Assembly: GCA_021613535.1 (NCBI GenBank)
Contig: CP075492.1
Span: 14,446,001 to 14,510,000 of the forward strand
DNA from: Adineta vaga
Lineage: Eukaryota; Rotifera
DNA length: 64,000 bases
Direction: 5' to 3'
In this document: positions 1-14,030 of the stretch, piece after piece
How the letters are laid out: every line of letters begins with the position of its first letter
Position numbering within the stretch: position 1 is the first letter of the stretch
Notes under the pieces: model-generated
Told to the model about the DNA's origin: nothing
The model's database searches: none
Seen by the model: the letters and a program-made list of their open reading frames with translations, nothing else
Made by a program: the position numbers and the translations under genes

Positions 1-3000
1 TCTTTCTCTTGTTCTTCATCTAGTAGTTGTGCTAGTCGTTTTTTTGAACCACTATATGTTTTCAATTGATCTTTTACTTTTTGATGAATGTCTGGTAAAG
101 ATGCAGATTGTTGTTGTCGAAATAGATAAATATCCAATACAGTTTGCATTTGTTTTGGTGAACCATACATTTGTTTCAATTCAATCACTTCAGGTTCTAA
201 ACATTGTTGTACTAATTGTTCCATGATCGTATTGGTGAATGTTTCTTGATGATTTTTCCAATGAATATTTTGAAATGCGAGAACTTTCCGTTGATAACTC
301 AAGCTTTGTGCTGCCCAATGATGAAAACCATCCCATATTGAATGAATTGTATTCTGATAAACCCAACGAAGAATATCGATAGCATAGCTATTTCGTTTCT
401 TCGATATTCTAATCTGTTGATGAACTTCATTCGAACTCCAAAATGATAACGAATGACCATCTCCTAATCTTCGCATTCGCATACATGCTTGAACAAAACG
501 ATCTTTTGTTAAACCAGTTCCTAATGTTACAGCAGCATGAAATCCACTTGGAAATTTAAAATCTGTTCCTCGAGTGTGAATTTCATCTAGATATATGATA
601 CAACGATCAAGACGTTCACTAGCAGGAGATGTTAGAAATGAATGATGATGAAATTGACGATTACAAACTATAATCGAATCAGATTCTAAATAAATTGCAT
701 AATCAATTTTGGTTTTATCCGACATTTCTAACCATTTTATCGCAACTTCACGATTGGTTTGATCAATAAATAATGCACCTACATCAAGAATCACTTGAAT
801 CAATGATGTGTAATTGACGATTTCAGTTAAAATACTCATCGTGTTTGCATCCATGGGCAGCGATTGATATCTGTTATTTTCTGGTTTCAACAAATTATTA
901 ACAACGATTGCATCGGTTTTTCGAAGTTTAGGTAAATCATATTGGCGTATAGAAACAGGTAGAAGTAGTTGTGTATCATTCGTTCCACTGAATCCAGTGA
1001 CGCGATGTGTTCGGTCTGCTGTCGAAAGATCCCATGCTGATGAAATCAATTTATATGGAAATTGTTTTGCTTCTCGAGGATAGACAAAATGATTGAGAAA
1101 GTAGTTAATAACAAGCGTATTGTATCGTAATGTTGGAAAGAGATAACAAGTTCGTTGATAATAATCTTTCAAATTCACATTCTTCCATTCTTTAATACTG
1201 ATATGAATTTGTTCTTGATTTTCCTGAAATATCCATTCGTCATAGATCAGTCTAGGATCACGTTCTTCTTCTATCAAACGATTAAAACAGTCCATCATTT
1301 GTGAATCTGTTAAACCAGAATAATAGTAGGAAAGTTGAGTTAAAACAATAGCGACATCAATATGACCAAATTCAGTTTTTTCAGCTGCGACGTCTTTCGC
1401 ACGAAATGGTACAGCCATAAGACGATTAAACGAAGAATTTGGATTGACACCATAATTAACACGAAATCGTTTTTTCAATGCAACTAATAAAACTTCGGAT
1501 GATAATAAACCACGAAGAGTAAGAAATAATTGAATATCATGATGTGAAAATTGATTAATCAGAGAATCGATCGATGTATTCGAATTTAAAATTAAATTTG
1601 AAATTAAATCTCGCTCATTTTGACGATAATTTTTTCGACTGAACCAATCTTCAGCTATTTTCTCACACAAAGTTGGATATGGTTTGTTGCCTAATAAATG
1701 AAATTTAGGGAAATGATTCTTATGTTCAATGAATTCAAAAGAAACTTCCTTTGAAAAGTTTTTTGCAATATCAGATGCATGTTTTCTCACTGATTCTAGA
1801 ACTATTTGGATAGTTTTCCAACGTTCTATACCACCGTCAATCTGTTGTTGACCACCCACTGTATATATTAATTGATATTTAACATGTAAAATTTCATCTG
1901 ATTCATCGAGAATATCACGAACGAAATGTTTTGACCAACATTGCATGAATAACATTAAACGACCAATATCGAATTCCTTTCGTCGACATTTATCGATAGT
2001 AAGTAGATCATATGAAAGGATATCTTCCGGTGAAGTTAGAATAACATCACAATTATTCAATCCTTGTTTAAAACGATTAAAAATTTGACTCATTTGTGTA
2101 CTACTGAAATTCATATCACGCCGGCATGCAAATGGAAGAATACGTCGATTGAGTAAACCACCTAATTTATACCGTAATGATTGATGATTCATAGAAAATA
2201 GAGATTTCAAAACAATAATACGCACTAAACTTGATGATGATGAACTTAAATTCAATGCTAACATTGGCAAAATAACAGATGTTTTTCCTTCACCCATATT
2301 CATTTGCATAACGATATTTTTCGTTGAAGAATTATTAGACACTTGCGGATCCATCATATGACGTGCTACTTCAATCTGCGTTTCTCGTATGGTAATATTC
2401 ATTTCAAGTTCGAGAATTAACCAAAGAATATGCTTCGATGGTATCCAATTTTTATGAGGAACATTAGATATTTCTTTCTCAAAATCTTCCCGTTTTCCAC
2501 GATGAGCTAGATATAAAGCTCTTTTGATCTGTTGTTCAATAATCCAATTAACAATTGTTCCCCCAAGTAAAATGCATTGTTCAGTCGTCAAAATTAGTGA
2601 ATAACATTTCCTATCATTCATTCGCGCATTCATTGATGAACATTTCGATTCATCCAGCTGTTCATTTAACCATATTTTTTGAAAGATAGAAATCAATGTT
2701 GCAGGAAGAATTCGTTCCATTAAACCTGTTCGAAATAGCAACTCGTGTGAACATATAATTGATCTTTCTAATTCATTCCAGAATAATTCAGATTCTCGCT
2801 CAATTGATTTTAAGAATAGACGCATCTCTTCTAGCGTAGGATATTTTGTTCGATATTCTTTTGTTAAAATGAACGTGTTCCAACTCTCCATTAATTGATT
2901 TTGAAAATGTTTAGTAATATCACTGAGAGGATTAATTTGATGATCAATTGAAGAAAAGACTTCTACTGGAAATAACCTTTGTGGATTCGAAATTTCAGTC

Positions 3001-6000
3001 GATTGTAACGGTATAATGAAATTTCCTGAATGTGAATTAAGAAACTTTTGCTTTGCTTGATCGAATGTATTTCTATCGGTTATTGTATTAGCTGTGTCGA
3101 GTTGAAGATGATAATGATCTTCATATAATTCAACTTTAAATTGTTGAGTAGAAGTTGGCATCAACATTTTCAATTGACATATTTCAACACCAAAGAATTG
3201 ACGTTGAATGTCGAATAGAAATGAACGAAGTTGCTTGTTTCTTCGCCACAATCGCAACAAAGCATTAATGTCATTTTTGTTAATATTTTCGTCTGGAAGA
3301 CGATAATTTTTATAAGTCGTATCACTATCAAAACATCTTTCAATTTCTGCTAGTGCTGTAGCACGCTCTGATGAATCTAAGCTTCGTGGCAGGTAAATAC
3401 GGTCGGAACAAAACGACGATTCTTTAATATTGCCATAGTTTATGAACTCAGGATATGACAAGTATCCTGAAAATATCGATGACACATTCAATGTCGTTCT
3501 CAGCATCTGTAAGTAATATGGACGAATCGAACATTCTGCAGAGATATAATGTAAAAAATCTAGTAACAATTCGAATCGTTCGATTTCTATTCGATTACTA
3601 GTATAAATGTTTGATTTAAACTGATTAGCTAATTTGAATAATCCAATCCAAATATTTTTCAATCCAAAATCGCTAGTTAACCATCGATTTAAAGGGAAAC
3701 AATTTAATTCGTTACTATCCTTCAATGTCATATAGCCATCAGTATATAAAGAATCTGAAAGGGTAATCAAATCGTAGTTCGTTTTCTTTAAATAGTTGTA
3801 ACCAATCGTTTGATATTGTTCCGTTAATTTGTCATTTAGAAGTTCTGCTTCTATTTGCTCGGATAATCGGGCAGTAGGGTTGTATGAATCGCGATAATTC
3901 CAATAAAGTTTTGCTAATAACCGTTCGTTATATCCGTTAGAGTTAATTATTTTTGATACTGAATTATTCGTAGATGATAAATACATGAAACTCAGTTTTT
4001 GACTAGAGATTAAAAGTTTTTTTGTGAGAAAATAATAACCAAAATGTTGTATTGAATATGGTAAACTTCGAAAATTCCAATCTATTCGTTCCATACACGG
4101 AGATGTATTGGATAATAGTTGACTTTCGGTGTGAGAGAAGCGATTTGTCTAAGAATATTTAATGAAAGTTCGTCATAAGGTTGATCTGAATAACAACCAG
4201 CGGAATTTAACAACTGAAAAGCACGTTCCATTCCTGTCATTCCTGTATACAAATCTGGTATTGGTTGAGATGTAAATGCATGTAATAAAGCTAAATAGAG
4301 CCATCCCATTGGACTATCAGTCGACTGAAGGATACGTAATCGATCATTTAGAGTAAAAATAAAGTATTGTCGAAGACCTAATTCTGATGCTTGTCGTTCT
4401 ATAGTCACAGTATGATAACTATCAGATACTTTGCGATGAGGACGCATATTTCCGAAAGGAACGATCAATTTTTGACATTTATCATATTTGTTCTCTTGAT
4501 TGGTTGAAGCTGAATATGCTGACAGCAAAAGACCCGATTGTAAGCCACTCAATGTTCCAAAAGATTGATCTTCAGTGATACACATGTCAGAATACTCACG
4601 GGAAATGATTGCATTCAGCTGCCCATTGTAAGTAAAACGGAGACCTAATCGAGATAAATAAATATGAACAATAGCATCTTGAGATGTTATATTGGATGAT
4701 GCGATGATCTGTAAAGCATTTTCTCTCATCATGTAAACATAAGGATAATCATCGAGACGAGAAAAGTATCGTGCAAATAATGTATAGAAAAAAGTAGATG
4801 ATTGATTAATGAGAATGTAAGGTTGATCAGTGTCTTGAGTGATAATAGAACCTGTTCGCATGAATAGCTTATATGATATATTGTTTAAAAAATCGTTATT
4901 TGCGAAACGTACAGGTCGGAAGAAAATATCATGCGTTTTTGTATTTCTCCAATGGCTATGATCAGATGCCAAATTATTAGGTAATTCTTTTGCAAAAGTA
5001 TTGTGTGGAATTAATTGATATTCTTCGTTTGAACAAATATGTTGTTCATGAATTATTAAATGTTGACTACTCTCATTGAAATGAAATTTATAATGAATTC
5101 TTCCATTTCCATGATACGCTTGTTTAGTAATATAAGTGTTGTATATTCCTGTTGCTTGTACTTCAAAGACATGATTTTCAAATACTCGAATAAAACTAGG
5201 ATGTGAAGTAATTTTATGTGGTAAATATCCAATCGTCATACCATTCACTAAAAATACTCCATTGAGACAATCGATGGATACAATCACTTCTTGATATCGC
5301 CCATCGTACCAGCCATCATAAATATTTGTATTTCGTTTGTTCCATTGAATATGTGTTGCATTGTCATTTTGTAGTACTGCCCAATACATTCTGGAAAATT
5401 CGTTTAAACTTTGATACGATGTCTTATCTATGAGTTTGTTTACAGTTGGTTGTATTGCTACGATTATGCGTCCACCCACTCGCATTATATCTCGCATGAA
5501 ATCATTTTTGTGAGTTTGATTCTTGTTTAAACTAATATTTTCATGCATCGTAGTAACTGTTTTTAATATAAACATCACATGTTCATTGGTGGATAATATA
5601 CAATGAACATGATTCGAATCTGTCGAGAATGTCAATATACAGGCAAGAGCAATATTAGTTATTTTAAGACGTAAAACTGCTATTTGATCAATTTCTGTTG
5701 TTGATAACGTTTGGATACTTTTTGTGAGCAATTCGATCCATCTATTTCCAATTTCACGACAACGCATTACCAATTTCGTCATTTCAGCTTCTCGTGTCGA
5801 ATTACATAGAGTTAAAATTCGCATTATTATGATGATAACAATGAATAGAACGAATTCATTTTGCCAATTATACTTACAATCATCTAAACGATGTTTTAAT
5901 CTCTCAATCAATTCGTCAACAAAATGATCTTTGAGAATTTGTCGATGAGATTCTGTACACCAAGCATGAGCAGATAAGTTATCGGTTGAAGTTACTGGAC

Positions 6001-8611
6001 CATACTGCCATAGAGAATGGGCAATTAACATCACTACACTTTCTTCATCGAATGCCAATGAATCTAATTCTAAACTGGACAAAAGATTCCACCATTGTAA
6101 ATGATGACCCGAACGAAATGATCCGAATTCGATATGTTGGACAGATTTCATTTTTGACGGACATTCCGATAATCGAGCAATAACTTCATTCTGAACGAAT
6201 CTGGTACTGTTGATTGCAAATTGTAAATGACGATAATTAGGATGAACTAGTCGAGGAGTTAGCATACAACATTCATCTTCAAAACTAATCGATTTATTTG
6301 GTGAGATTTGCACTTTGAGAGCATTTTCACACAAGAAACTGTCAGCAGACATTGATGTGATCAATGGTGGTGTGGAATAATGACTTTGTGTTAATGATTT
6401 CACTGATGATACTAATTTCACTTGACAATCAGGTGGGCCAGTGTAAAATGGACTTAGTTTCTTTGAATGAGGAGATACTTTCAACCATTCATAATAACTA
6501 TCGTGCGATGGTCTCGGCTTTGGATGATTGATAAATTGCCAAACAACATCGCGATAACATCTGAATTCACTAGGCATCTGTAATTCAAAAATCACAGCTA
6601 AAGCATCTTCGCGACGAGTCGGTAATGGACATTCATAAATTTGCACACGAATATTATTTGCTGTATTCACCAATGAACATCGCTCGCATACTCTATGATA
6701 TCGGTATGTATCACATATGCATGAGAGTCTTCCAGCTTCTTCTATACATTTTTGATATTTTTTTTTGGCAAGAGCAACTTCTTCAAGTTTATCTTGTTTA
6801 TCCTTTTTGATTTGTTCGTGAATTTGTCGAAGACTTTCATTCATCGATTCGGAACTTTCGGCGAAAACAACACCAAAAGCATTCGATTGATTGATATCGA
6901 AAATATCTGGATAGATTTTTTCTTTAAAACTATCGAAAAAGTTATAGAGATGACGAGCTCGAACCATATCATCTCGATTTGGTAATGTTAAATATTCGAA
7001 CAGTTTCAAAACATTGGGAATTTTGAGGGTGTGCAATTTTAGTCGTTCGAATCTTTGATCGAAACATAATTTTTCATGCATTATTTGAATAAGAGTCATT
7101 GAATTAAGAAGAAATCGACTGTAACCAATCGGATCTGTAGAATTTTTTTCTGAACCATAATGTTTTAAAGCAATGTTTTGATAAGCTTCGAAGAAATTCA
7201 ACAAGACTTCAAAACGATTTTTCTCGTTATTTCTTGATGCTGGTCGATTTATCCATTGTTCTAAATTCGATTCTATCCAGATTTCTAAACGAGTTAAGAT
7301 AGTGTCAGTTGAATAGTCGTATTGACTTTCTAAAACTTCAATCGATGGGATGTAATCGATTGTATTTACATCTGTTAATAATAGATCGGTCTTGGGGTTC
7401 GTATACGATAATCTGTTTAATTGGTTTAATTGATGACTTTTCAGATGCTCTTTTAAATCTGTACACAAATGTTGATAAGTATGAATATGATTAAGTTCTT
7501 GTTGAAGCTTCAACCAAGATTCATTGTTGTTGTTCTTGTTGTAACTTATTTCCATAGCTTGTGGATGCACAAATTTGGAAAGAATTTTATCTAGTTTTAT
7601 TTTAATACCACTTAAGATAGTTTCAATCCATTCGTGCATTTCATTGAACACCGTTTTTGATATAAGAAACTCGATTTTGTTCAGTCGTCGTGTTATTTTT
7701 CGAGTACAATAAACTGATAAATCTGTTGAAAGATTTTGTGTTGAAACAAAATCAGTCAGAAATAAAGCAATCAATGATTTATAGATAATACGACCGTTAA
7801 TTCCCAAATCTTTGGTTAAAATTAATTGAAGAATAACTTTAATTGTCATCCATAAACCAGAACGACGAAACGGTTGTTGAGCATCTTTCCAACGAATATG
7901 ATCACGATGTTTCTTTTGAAATTGATAAGTTAAATCAGAATTATTTTTCATTTTTTCTCCTTGTAATTGTGAAATCCACCATTGACAAACATAATGTGCG
8001 ATTGGAACATCACGTACTTCATCGAAGCGAGAAACTCCTTTTCGGGATTTTGAACACTCGATAGTATTCATCATGAATTCAACTAATAATTCACATTGAA
8101 TCGAAGATGTCAACAGTGTTCGATCACATAATCGATATGTTGTTACCGGAAAGCAGGACAAATGACTTTCGATAGATGAAGTTATCGTATCTGTTGGTAG
8201 TAAAACTTGCCATGAAGAAATCAAAGGTTGTTCGGTAGTATCATGATCAATTTCAATGAGAATTGCAGCATTTTGAGCATGAAAATAGAGAGGAAGGAAT
8301 TCGCACGATTGTAATTGTTGAATGGATAATTGCAAATTTGATGGGGTGCAGTTTTTTGGATTTTGTATTACTGACCAACGTTGGATGCAATTTATTAACT
8401 TGGGAAAAATTGGTAATATACATTTTTCATCGAATGATTTAAAGAATTTAATGATATATTCAAGTAATTTGTATTCATTTTCATGTTGATTTTGAGTTAA
8501 ATAATCTTTATCTTCAGATGTTGGTAAATTAATTGGCAGAAATAAATGATTTAAAATAGATTCTTCAATTGCTTGCAACCGTAAAGATTTTTCTTCATCA
8601 TTATGAAACAT
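1..8611 (-). CDS. Giant DUF6606-DUF3638-DUF3645 protein (ubiquitinyl-hydrolase-annotated family), partial, one frame break
   Basis: The gene reads leftwards and leaves the window at base 1. The first 1509 codons (8611 to 4082) start at an internal Met whose following region, LNHLFLPINLP, resembles the DUF6606 N-terminus. The frame meets TAG at 4084-4082, but the adjacent frame stays open from 4094 to base 1 (about 1360 codons). That second part holds the DUF3638 signature QMNMGEGKTSVI (near 2270-2310) and the DUF3645 signature DEIHTRGTD followed by VTLGTGLTKD and QACMRMRRLG (about 480-600). MGEGKTS resembles a P-loop-like helicase motif. Members of this roughly 3000-residue family in fungi, protists and rotifers are often auto-annotated as ubiquitinyl hydrolase; the biochemical role is not established. 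Near the junction HLRV in frame one passes directly to MERIDW in frame two, so one base appears to be missing. No introns are visible. The family call is firm; function is unknown. Confidence 0.85.
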
Positions 8612-9500
8612 ATTTGGAAAAAAAACCCAAACACAATGCAAGCAAAATAATCTTTCTCATGATATTTAAAACGACTGTAAGAGAAGTAAAACTGGGTATT
8701 TTTCGCGATAAGAAAGAGAAATATAAATTTTAAATGAAATACTCGTAATTCTACGATTCCAATTAATGTCTCTATTGACAAATAAAGAAGTTGATTGTGC
8801 GTTACAATATATAGACGGAAATACTAATAGTAAAATGAAGAATAAATAATTTCTTTCTTTTAATTGCCTCTATATAGTTAGTCAAAGTAAAAAAAAATCA
8901 GAAAAATGCATCTACTTTTACATAAAAATGTACATGTGGTCATATTTCGGCATCGTTGAATTTTCGGAATATAGAAGTCTCAATTCCTATTCCCGTTTCT
9001 TTCGAGATGATATCAAATATTAATAATCACTCGATGAAATTGTTCAATTAATTTCAGACAAAACTATCATTGGTTGTCGAAAGAAAGCTGGTATGATTTA
9101 ACATCTCCACGAATGTGACACGTAAAATAATCATTCTGTTATCTTCATTTGTCAAAGTGCTGTGTCGATCAAAAAAAGCAGTGTAAAGAATTAATTTGTT
9201 TTTATTTCTCATTTGATTATCTTTATTGCTATGAGAGAATAAGAACTATATGCATACATGATTAGATACAACATGTAATTCTTTTTTTTTATCATGAAAA
9301 GAAGAAAAAATATTTATCGTTACAATAGTCTTCTAGCACTTATTATTTTATAAATTAGATATATAGAAAATGAATAAAAAAAAGATTTAGTCTAATAAGA
9401 ATTTAAGAATATTGATTTGAATATTTTTAGCTACCTAGAAAAGAAAGACAAAGATCGTTTTCTACTCAATGCTAAATCTATTTATTTCTACATACGTGTA
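8612..9500. other. Intergenic, no gene seen
   Basis: AT-rich spacer upstream of the giant DUF3638 gene and downstream of the small membrane-protein gene. Both flanking genes are on the minus strand. It has A/T homopolymer runs and only short open frames that do not look coding. Confidence 0.6.
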
Positions 9501-10282
9501 CTAGTTTTGTAAACTTTGAAGTTGTGTTACTAAAGATATTCATCATACATTCATGAAAATCTCAATCTTAGAATATATTGCTACTTACATTGTTCATTAG
9601 TGAGAGTAAAATCGTTTAAAGTATTAAATGATGTTGCTCGAATTGAAGAAAGATAAGTTACTGTATAATCACCGCTGATAGATCCTGCTGTTTGTCGTTT
9701 ACGCTAAAACAAAAAAACAATGAATGATTTGTTTTTCGTTATAATACAACGTAGATATGAAATTTTAACTTACACGTTTCGTTTTAGCAAGAGCTGATGC
9801 ACTATTTACTTTTATTGTACTACCTTTGGTTTTTCGATTACTATCAAGTCGTTGTTGAAACTAATATTTATCGAAAAAAAAACACATTAAAGTATCGAAA
9901 CCGAGATTTATAATGATACAAACGATAGATTGTAAATATGATATTTGTGCCGCATTAAAAGCACCTGCCTGAAGTATTGTATTACTACTTATTGGTAGAA
10001 TAAAAGAGCTGGCTAATGTTTGTATTGTTGGTGCCGTAGGATCTTTTCTTGTATAAACAGGAATTAATGCTATCACGATAGTTGCAGCCAATAGAAATAA
10101 ACCTAAGGCAAGCAAACAAACACCAACAAGGGCAGGCCAGGCAAGACTAAATATAGATAATGATAACAGCGATAAAATAGAATGATCTTGTATTACCGTG
10201 GACGCTTTGGTTCTGCTTCTAATGGTACGATTTGATCGGCAGGAGGTATTTGAGGATATCCAATATGTTGTAATTGCATCAT
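9501..10282 (-). CDS. Small single-pass membrane protein, five exons, unknown function
   Basis: Exons by splice sites and phase: 10282-10197, 10146-9924, 9860-9774, 9703-9589 and 9529-9501, giving about 179 aa. The N-terminal part, starting MMQLQHIGYPQIPP, is proline-rich and probably cytosolic. One strong hydrophobic segment follows (WPALVGVCLLALGLFLLAA and onward, about residues 31-58). The remainder is polar, with a basic RKRQ stretch that could be a furin-like site, and ends TNEQLTQLQSLQN. All four introns are 50-70 nt with GT/AG ends and keep phase. The last intron (9588-9530) is uncertain: without it the frame stops at 9581 after NEQCK. I do not recognise a family. The predicted topology (short inside, longer outside) is inference. 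Confidence 0.55.
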
Positions 10283-12348
10283 CTTTCGTTGATAGAAATG
10301 GATTCAATCAATCTGAAATTTACTAAACTATCTTTATTCTATTCAATATGCATATATATATATGTACAATATCAAATGTACAGAATATCACTACAGAAGA
10401 AGAAGAAAAAAGATGTGTCCTTCATGATTGAACGCTTGACTTAAGTATACTTCGTCTCTCTCTCTCATGGACGTGATAGATTAAGAGAAAAGAAAGAATA
10501 TGAGTATTTGATAGTCATTCAACACAGCAATATTATTTGACGTACGATTTTTGAATAGAAAACCGAGCTATCTAGCAATTTCATCGATTCTTTGATGATA
10601 TTAAGAGGTTAACTAAGTATATTTTATCTCTTGTTGATATTGATACTTATTCTTCATATCAAGGATTTATCTAGAAAAAAAACGTATTCAAAGCCTTCGA
10701 GTATATCCTTTCAAAAAGTAACGTTCATTAACATGATAAATGTCGATATGAATACTTCTCCATGATATATCTTTACTTCATGATCAAATTATTTCTAATA
10801 ATCTGTTACTCATTAAATGACAGATGACATGATAACTAAGTTATTAACGTACATATATATCTTATCGAATTGTACAAAAGAGATTGATATGAGTATTTTG
10901 ATTTATATCAGTACTAAAAAGAAGCATTTGATATTTATTTCATTATTAAACGATGTGAACACCAAAACTTCGTACACTTTCCGTTATCTTGTTAGATTAA
11001 TATATCGAAGAATAAATAGTTAGTTTTTTTTCCTATTTGAACAAATAAGAAAAATACTGAATGAAGACTTTCGTTAAAATCAGCTATTGAGGATGTGATA
11101 TTTCGATAAGTGTTAATCCATGTTTTGAGGCACGTTTCACATCGTAAAGAATTTGTTTTGTCTTATATTGATAAATGTTAAGTAGTGAAGAGATTTGATC
11201 AACTTATCGATAAATAGGTTTGTCAACATTCTTTTTCATTATTGTTGTAAAACATTTTCGTAGTTCGACGTACGTATACAATATCAAGGGTAAATGATCT
11301 ATTAATGCGGAGAAAATTTACAAATATTTAACTAACTTTTCGTTTCTTTAGAGAGATTCTCTGGCTCTCTCTCTCTCTAACAACAGATTTGTTAAGAGCA
11401 AAAAATAAAATACTTAAAGATAGTGTAAGATACTTTTTTTCTATAATAAAAGAGAATTTATGATTATTATCACTTTTATGTGAATAACAAGCGATTACGA
11501 TTTATTTCGATCAAGTTCGTATAATTAATTTCGCTTTTCTATTCGGTATGGTAGAAAAAGATTGAAAAGAAAAATGTAGAAAAGAGTAAGGAGAATATTC
11601 GACGGTTAGAATGTATGAATAAGAGAAATAATCTTCAGAAAATGAGAATAGACTTTATTAAATGAAAAATGAATAAGAATTCCATTCAGTATCTCAAGCA
11701 AAAATTGCTTGATGAAAAAATATCATTTTTTACTTTTTTTCGATTTAACGTCCTTTGCAACAACATAAGATAACCCTTTTGGGATTTAATGAAAGAAATC
11801 ATATTAGACGACGTAGATAATAATTTTGAAATAATAAAACAACAATCCTTATCTCTTTTATTATTAGGGATTTCTTTCTCAAAATCTTGAATAAAGTATA
11901 GTTATTGGTAAAAAAAACAACGAAAAACTAACAAATATATGACATCGATATCTGTTCATTGTATTCGATCGTACATAATCACATGATTTCAACTAATAGA
12001 AATATTTGACTTCATAAGCCAATCAGACTAGATATGTTTCAGACATCTTATCATAGTGTCCTCTGATGAATTAATTCTTCTCGATATTTCTCCACCTTTT
12101 CTTTAATCAACTATATATTCAACATTTTTTCTTTCGATCTTTTCGCCCGCATTCTTCTATTCACATCTTGTAAATTAAATTTTGATGAGGATAGGAACAG
12201 TAGGTATCGCGGTTAGTCAAAGAAAATCTTTTTTTTTCATATCCTACTGCGCGACTATTGATTAGTTCTTGAAAAGAAAGAGGAGTTGTCAGTTTTGTAC
12301 AGTTCAATGAAATATTTATATATTCATTTCTTCTGTAGATAGAGTGCT
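10283..12348. other. Intergenic, no gene seen
   Basis: About 2 kb of AT-rich sequence between the divergent small membrane-protein gene and the alanine racemase gene. It should contain both promoters. A short CT-dinucleotide tract lies near 11362-11380. The longest open frames are under 70 codons with low-complexity composition and no homology that I recognise. Confidence 0.6.
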
Positions 12349-13731
12349 ATGTCGCAAATATTAAGTTTGATTGTAATAATGAGTATTATGTATCATTCGA
12401 TACATAGCTCTCCAACTGTCAACTCTTCTGATGTGAATATCACTACAACTACAGCTACAACAAAAAATAAATCGTAAGTCCATGTTTTTAGCAACTAAAT
12501 CTCTCAATATTTATTTAGACTTTCACCTCCGTATCTTCGACCAACATGGATCGATATTGATCTTGATATTGTTCGCACTAATGTTCAGAATCTCAAAACA
12601 TATATCGGTAATAACGTTCATCTGATGGCTGTGGTTAAAGCCAATGCATATGGTTATGGTATTATGGAAATTACGCGTACTGCATTATCCGCTGGTGCTA
12701 CTTGGATAGGCGTTGCCACGTTAGACGAAGCACTTGTTCTACGTCGTGAATTTGCAAAAAATATTCCAATTCTTGTTCTCGGTTACGTTCCTACGGAACA
12801 TTTATCACGAGCTAGTGAAGCAAATGTTACTGTAACGGGTATTTCATTGGAATGGTTTCAGGAAGTCGATCGTGTTATTCAGCAACCATTAGATTTTCAT
12901 CTTAAAATTGATACAGGCATGAACCGACTTGGTTGTAGAACAGAAGGCGAAATAAAAGCAGTTCTAGATATTGTTGCTCGCAATCAAAATTTACGTTTTA
13001 AGGGTGCCTTCACTCATTTTGCAACATCCGAAGACCTCACGAATAGAACGTATTTTTTGCGTCAACTTGATCGATTCAAACAGCTTCTGGATGTCATTCC
13101 GAATCGTACTGAAAAAATTATTCATTGTGCAAATTCAGGTGCTACTCTATATCATGCTGAAAAACCTTTCTATAACATGGTACGATGTGGAAAAGCATTG
13201 ACAGGTCCACCTAATGAACCATTGAAAAACAATTTGCCGATTTCACTTCAATCAGTCATTTCTCTTCATTCCGTTTTGAGTCTTGTCAAAGAAGTCGAAG
13301 CTGGTGAAAAGGTTGGTTATGCCGATAAATATACGACACCAACAAAGCAATGGATCGGCACGGTACCAATAGGATATGGTGATGGATGGCATCAAAATCT
13401 TAAACCATCTGGTGTACTTATCGATGGCAAACGGATGGAGATCGTAGGACGTATTTCAATGGATCAACTCATGGTTGTTCTTGATCGTGAATATCCTGTT
13501 GGAACTCGTGTAACTTTTATTGGTCAACAAGGCAATTTAACAATTACAGGAGATGAAGTTGCTAGTAACGCAAATATTCCTCGATCAGAAGTTTTCAGTG
13601 CAATATCAAGTCGTGTACCACGTATCTACAAAGACAGTAGAACAACTAGTGCTTCTAATAGTCAACATTCTTTACATGAAACTATCTATCTTCTAGGAAT
13701 AGTACTTTCTCTTTACTTTACTGCTAACTAA
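12349..13731 (+). CDS. alr: Alanine racemase, bacterial type, secreted/GPI-like form
   Basis: Two exons, 12349-12473 and 12519-13731 (45-nt intron), encode about 445 aa. Family function: PLP-dependent interconversion of L- and D-alanine. The PLP-lysine motif AVVKANAYGYG places the lysine at about residue 82. The catalytic tyrosine lies in EKVGYADKY (about residue 309). PIGYGDGW, GRISMDQL and the C-terminal RVPRIY motif are all present, so the fold and active site look complete. The core resembles Firmicutes-type Alr. Unlike bacterial enzymes (about 370-390 aa) it has a hydrophobic N-terminus (SLIVIMSIMYHS) like a signal peptide, then a Ser/Thr linker. It ends with a hydrophobic tail (IYLLGIVLSLYF) like a GPI-attachment signal. 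Bdelloids are known to carry horizontally acquired alanine racemase and D-Ala ligase genes. The added intron and targeting signals suggest domestication. Confidence 0.93.
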
Positions 13732-14030
13732 GTAATGATTTAACTTTCTTTTTTTTTATTAAACATCTTTTCATGAATAACATGTTTAAAAAATATCAAA
13801 TCACTTCTAAAGTCAATTATAGTATTATTGTTTCATTTATTCCCACACTGGAATCTATTAGATGTTATTTTATGACGCATTGTTGAGTCATAATACTATA
13901 TAGGAAAAAGCACTATGCAAACATGATGTAATTATCTGAATCATTCTATGTATATATAAAATGACACGTTACTTCGATTCGTTCTTTCACTTCCTTCGTC
14001 TCAAAGACCAATAACACACATAGCTGACAT

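Noticed and set aside
10817-11023. 68-codon open frame in the 2-kb spacer
   Set aside because: Low-complexity AT-driven composition, no splice partners and no recognisable homology.
13819-13902. 11-bp inverted repeat TATAGTATTAT / ATAATACTATA between the alanine racemase and RING genes
   Set aside because: Short, AT-only and expected by chance at this base composition; no transposon ends or target duplication seen.
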